Of a stretch of DNA of 6,495 bases, positions 5,793-6,495 are shown one piece after another. The stretch is from DASWUD01 sp036401755 (GTDB lineage Bacteria; Pseudomonadota; Gammaproteobacteria; Thiohalomonadales; Thiohalomonadaceae): the NCBI GenBank assembly GCA_036401755.1, contig DASWUD010000018.1:1-6495 (forward strand), in the 5' to 3' direction. The notes beneath the pieces are model-generated. The model did not search any database, was not told the DNA's origin, and saw nothing but the letters and a program-made list of their open reading frames with translations. The stretch's first letter is position 1, and each line of letters starts with the position of its first letter. Position numbers and translations under genes: made by a program.

Positions 5793-5919
5793 TCCTCTCT
5801 CAGTAACTCCTTAAAGAGTGAGAGGGGAGAAATCGAAACGATAGAGTCCCCTCCCCCTCCGGGGTTTATGCCCCCTGTGGGTAGAGGGGTAGGGAGAGGG
5901 GATCAATAACCCCTCAGTA
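5793..5919 (+). repeat. Stem-loop/G-tract element between nrdJa and nrdJb
   Basis: The 187-base spacer (5781-5967) has no gene. Its core is a stem of TCCCCTCCCCCT (5847-5858) with AGGGAGAGGGGA (5891-5902), 11 of 12 pairs, enclosing GGGG/CCCC (5861-5864 with 5871-5874). The right arm also forms a canonical four-tract G-quadruplex motif on the mRNA strand (5879-5901; loops TAGA, TA, AGA). A weaker stem pairs CCTCTC (5794-5799) with GAGAGG near 5819-5824. The heptamer CTCAGTA occurs at 5799-5805 and again at 5913-5919, flanking the element like a small target-site duplication. No T-run follows, so it is not an obvious terminator. It resembles dispersed intergenic repeats of proteobacteria. Confidence 0.6.
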
Positions 5920-5967
5920 CCAAATGCAACACAGGCAGCGACACACGCGCCCCATGGAGTAAACAAA

Positions 5968-6495
5968 ATGGCAATCAAGATCGAAAAGAAGATCGTCGGC
6001 TACAACCTCGTCAAGGAAGAGGAGAAGAAAGAGCCGGCCGCCCCCGCCCCCAAGGCAGAGGCTAACAAGAAATCCGAGACCAAGGTCGTCCACCTCACCG
6101 AAGCGCTGGAGCGCCCCGAAATGCTGTTAGGCTCCACCTACAAGGTGAAGACGCCGCTCTCCGAACACGCCCTCTATGTCACCATCAACGACATCATCCT
6201 CAACCCCGGCACCGACCACGAACTGCGCCGCCCCTTCGAGGTCTTCATCAACTCGAAGAACATGGACCACTTCCAGTGGATCGTCGCCCTCACCCGCATC
6301 ATCTCCGCCGTGTTCCGTAAAGGCGGCGACGTCACCTTCCTCGTCGAAGAGCTGCGCTCCGTCTTCGACCCGCGCGGCGGCTACTTCAAGAAGGGCGGCA
6401 AATACATGCCCTCCCTGGTCGCCGAGATCGGCGACGCCATCGAATGCCACCTGCGCATGATCGGCATGATTCGCGACGAAGGCCTCGACGAACAC
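5968..6495 (+). CDS. nrdJb: NrdJb, accessory chain of class II ribonucleotide reductase (3' truncated)
   Basis: An ATG at 5968 opens a frame that runs without a stop through base 6495, giving the first 176 residues. The N-terminus (MAIKIEKKIVGYNLV) is followed by a Lys/Glu/Ala/Pro-rich linker at about 16-40. A TSCPD-type domain then starts near residue 88 (RPFEVFINSKNMDHFQWIVALTR). That domain occurs at the C-terminus of single-chain class II reductases; here it is a separate protein, as in P. aeruginosa NrdJb, needed with NrdJa for a complete enzyme. The cysteines expected in its distal part lie beyond the window. GGAG at 5956-5959 is eight bases upstream of the ATG. It should be co-transcribed with nrdJa across an unusually long 187-base gap. 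Confidence 0.88.
   Translation, partial: MAIKIEKKIVGYNLVKEEEKKEPAAPAPKAEANKKSETKVVHLTEALERPEMLLGSTYKVKTPLSEHALYVTINDIILNPGTDHELRRPFEVFINSKNMDHFQWIVALTRIISAVFRKGGDVTFLVEELRSVFDPRGGYFKKGGKYMPSLVAEIGDAIECHLRMIGMIRDEGLDEH

Noticed and set aside
4598..5806. A 402-codon + strand ORF in a second frame of nrdJa
   Set aside because: It is Arg/His/Ala-rich and a frame shadow; the reductase motifs are in the overlapping real frame.

Overview
The window looks like ordinary chromosome from a GC-rich gammaproteobacterium. The evidence is a Tex tail, a DegQ-type periplasmic protease, an Hsp20 chaperone and, most tellingly, a class II ribonucleotide reductase split into two genes in the nrdJa/nrdJb arrangement known from Pseudomonas aeruginosa. 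I cannot name the genus. No tRNA, rRNA, CRISPR array, transposase or prophage gene is visible.

Layout: (1) 1-512, the 3' end of tex on the + strand. (2) 513-1103, a gene-free stretch full of small hairpins, several with GGA loops when read on the - strand. (3) 1104-2480, degQ on the - strand, with an intrinsic terminator at its 3' end and a sigmaE-like promoter upstream. (4) 2562-2720, a REP-like imperfect palindrome. (5) 2768-3208, hsp20 on the - strand, with its own terminator and a sigma32-type promoter. (6) 3209-3620, a divergent control region, partly AT-rich, holding the hsp20 promoter and a sigma70-type promoter with a near-perfect NrdR box for the reductase. (7) 3621-5780, nrdJa on the + strand. 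(8) 5781-5967, a spacer with a long G/C-tract stem-loop and a potential G-quadruplex. (9) 5968-6495, the first 176 codons of nrdJb, cut by the window end.

The two - strand genes are independent protein-quality-control units. DegQ acts in the periplasm and appears tied to envelope stress; Hsp20 acts in the cytoplasm and appears tied to heat shock. The two + strand genes make the B12-dependent enzyme that reduces ribonucleotides for DNA synthesis, apparently repressed by NrdR. No wholly new protein system is evident. The parts most worth a second look are non-coding: the hairpin array at 527-993, the element between the two reductase genes, and the promoter/operator layout at 3487-3541.
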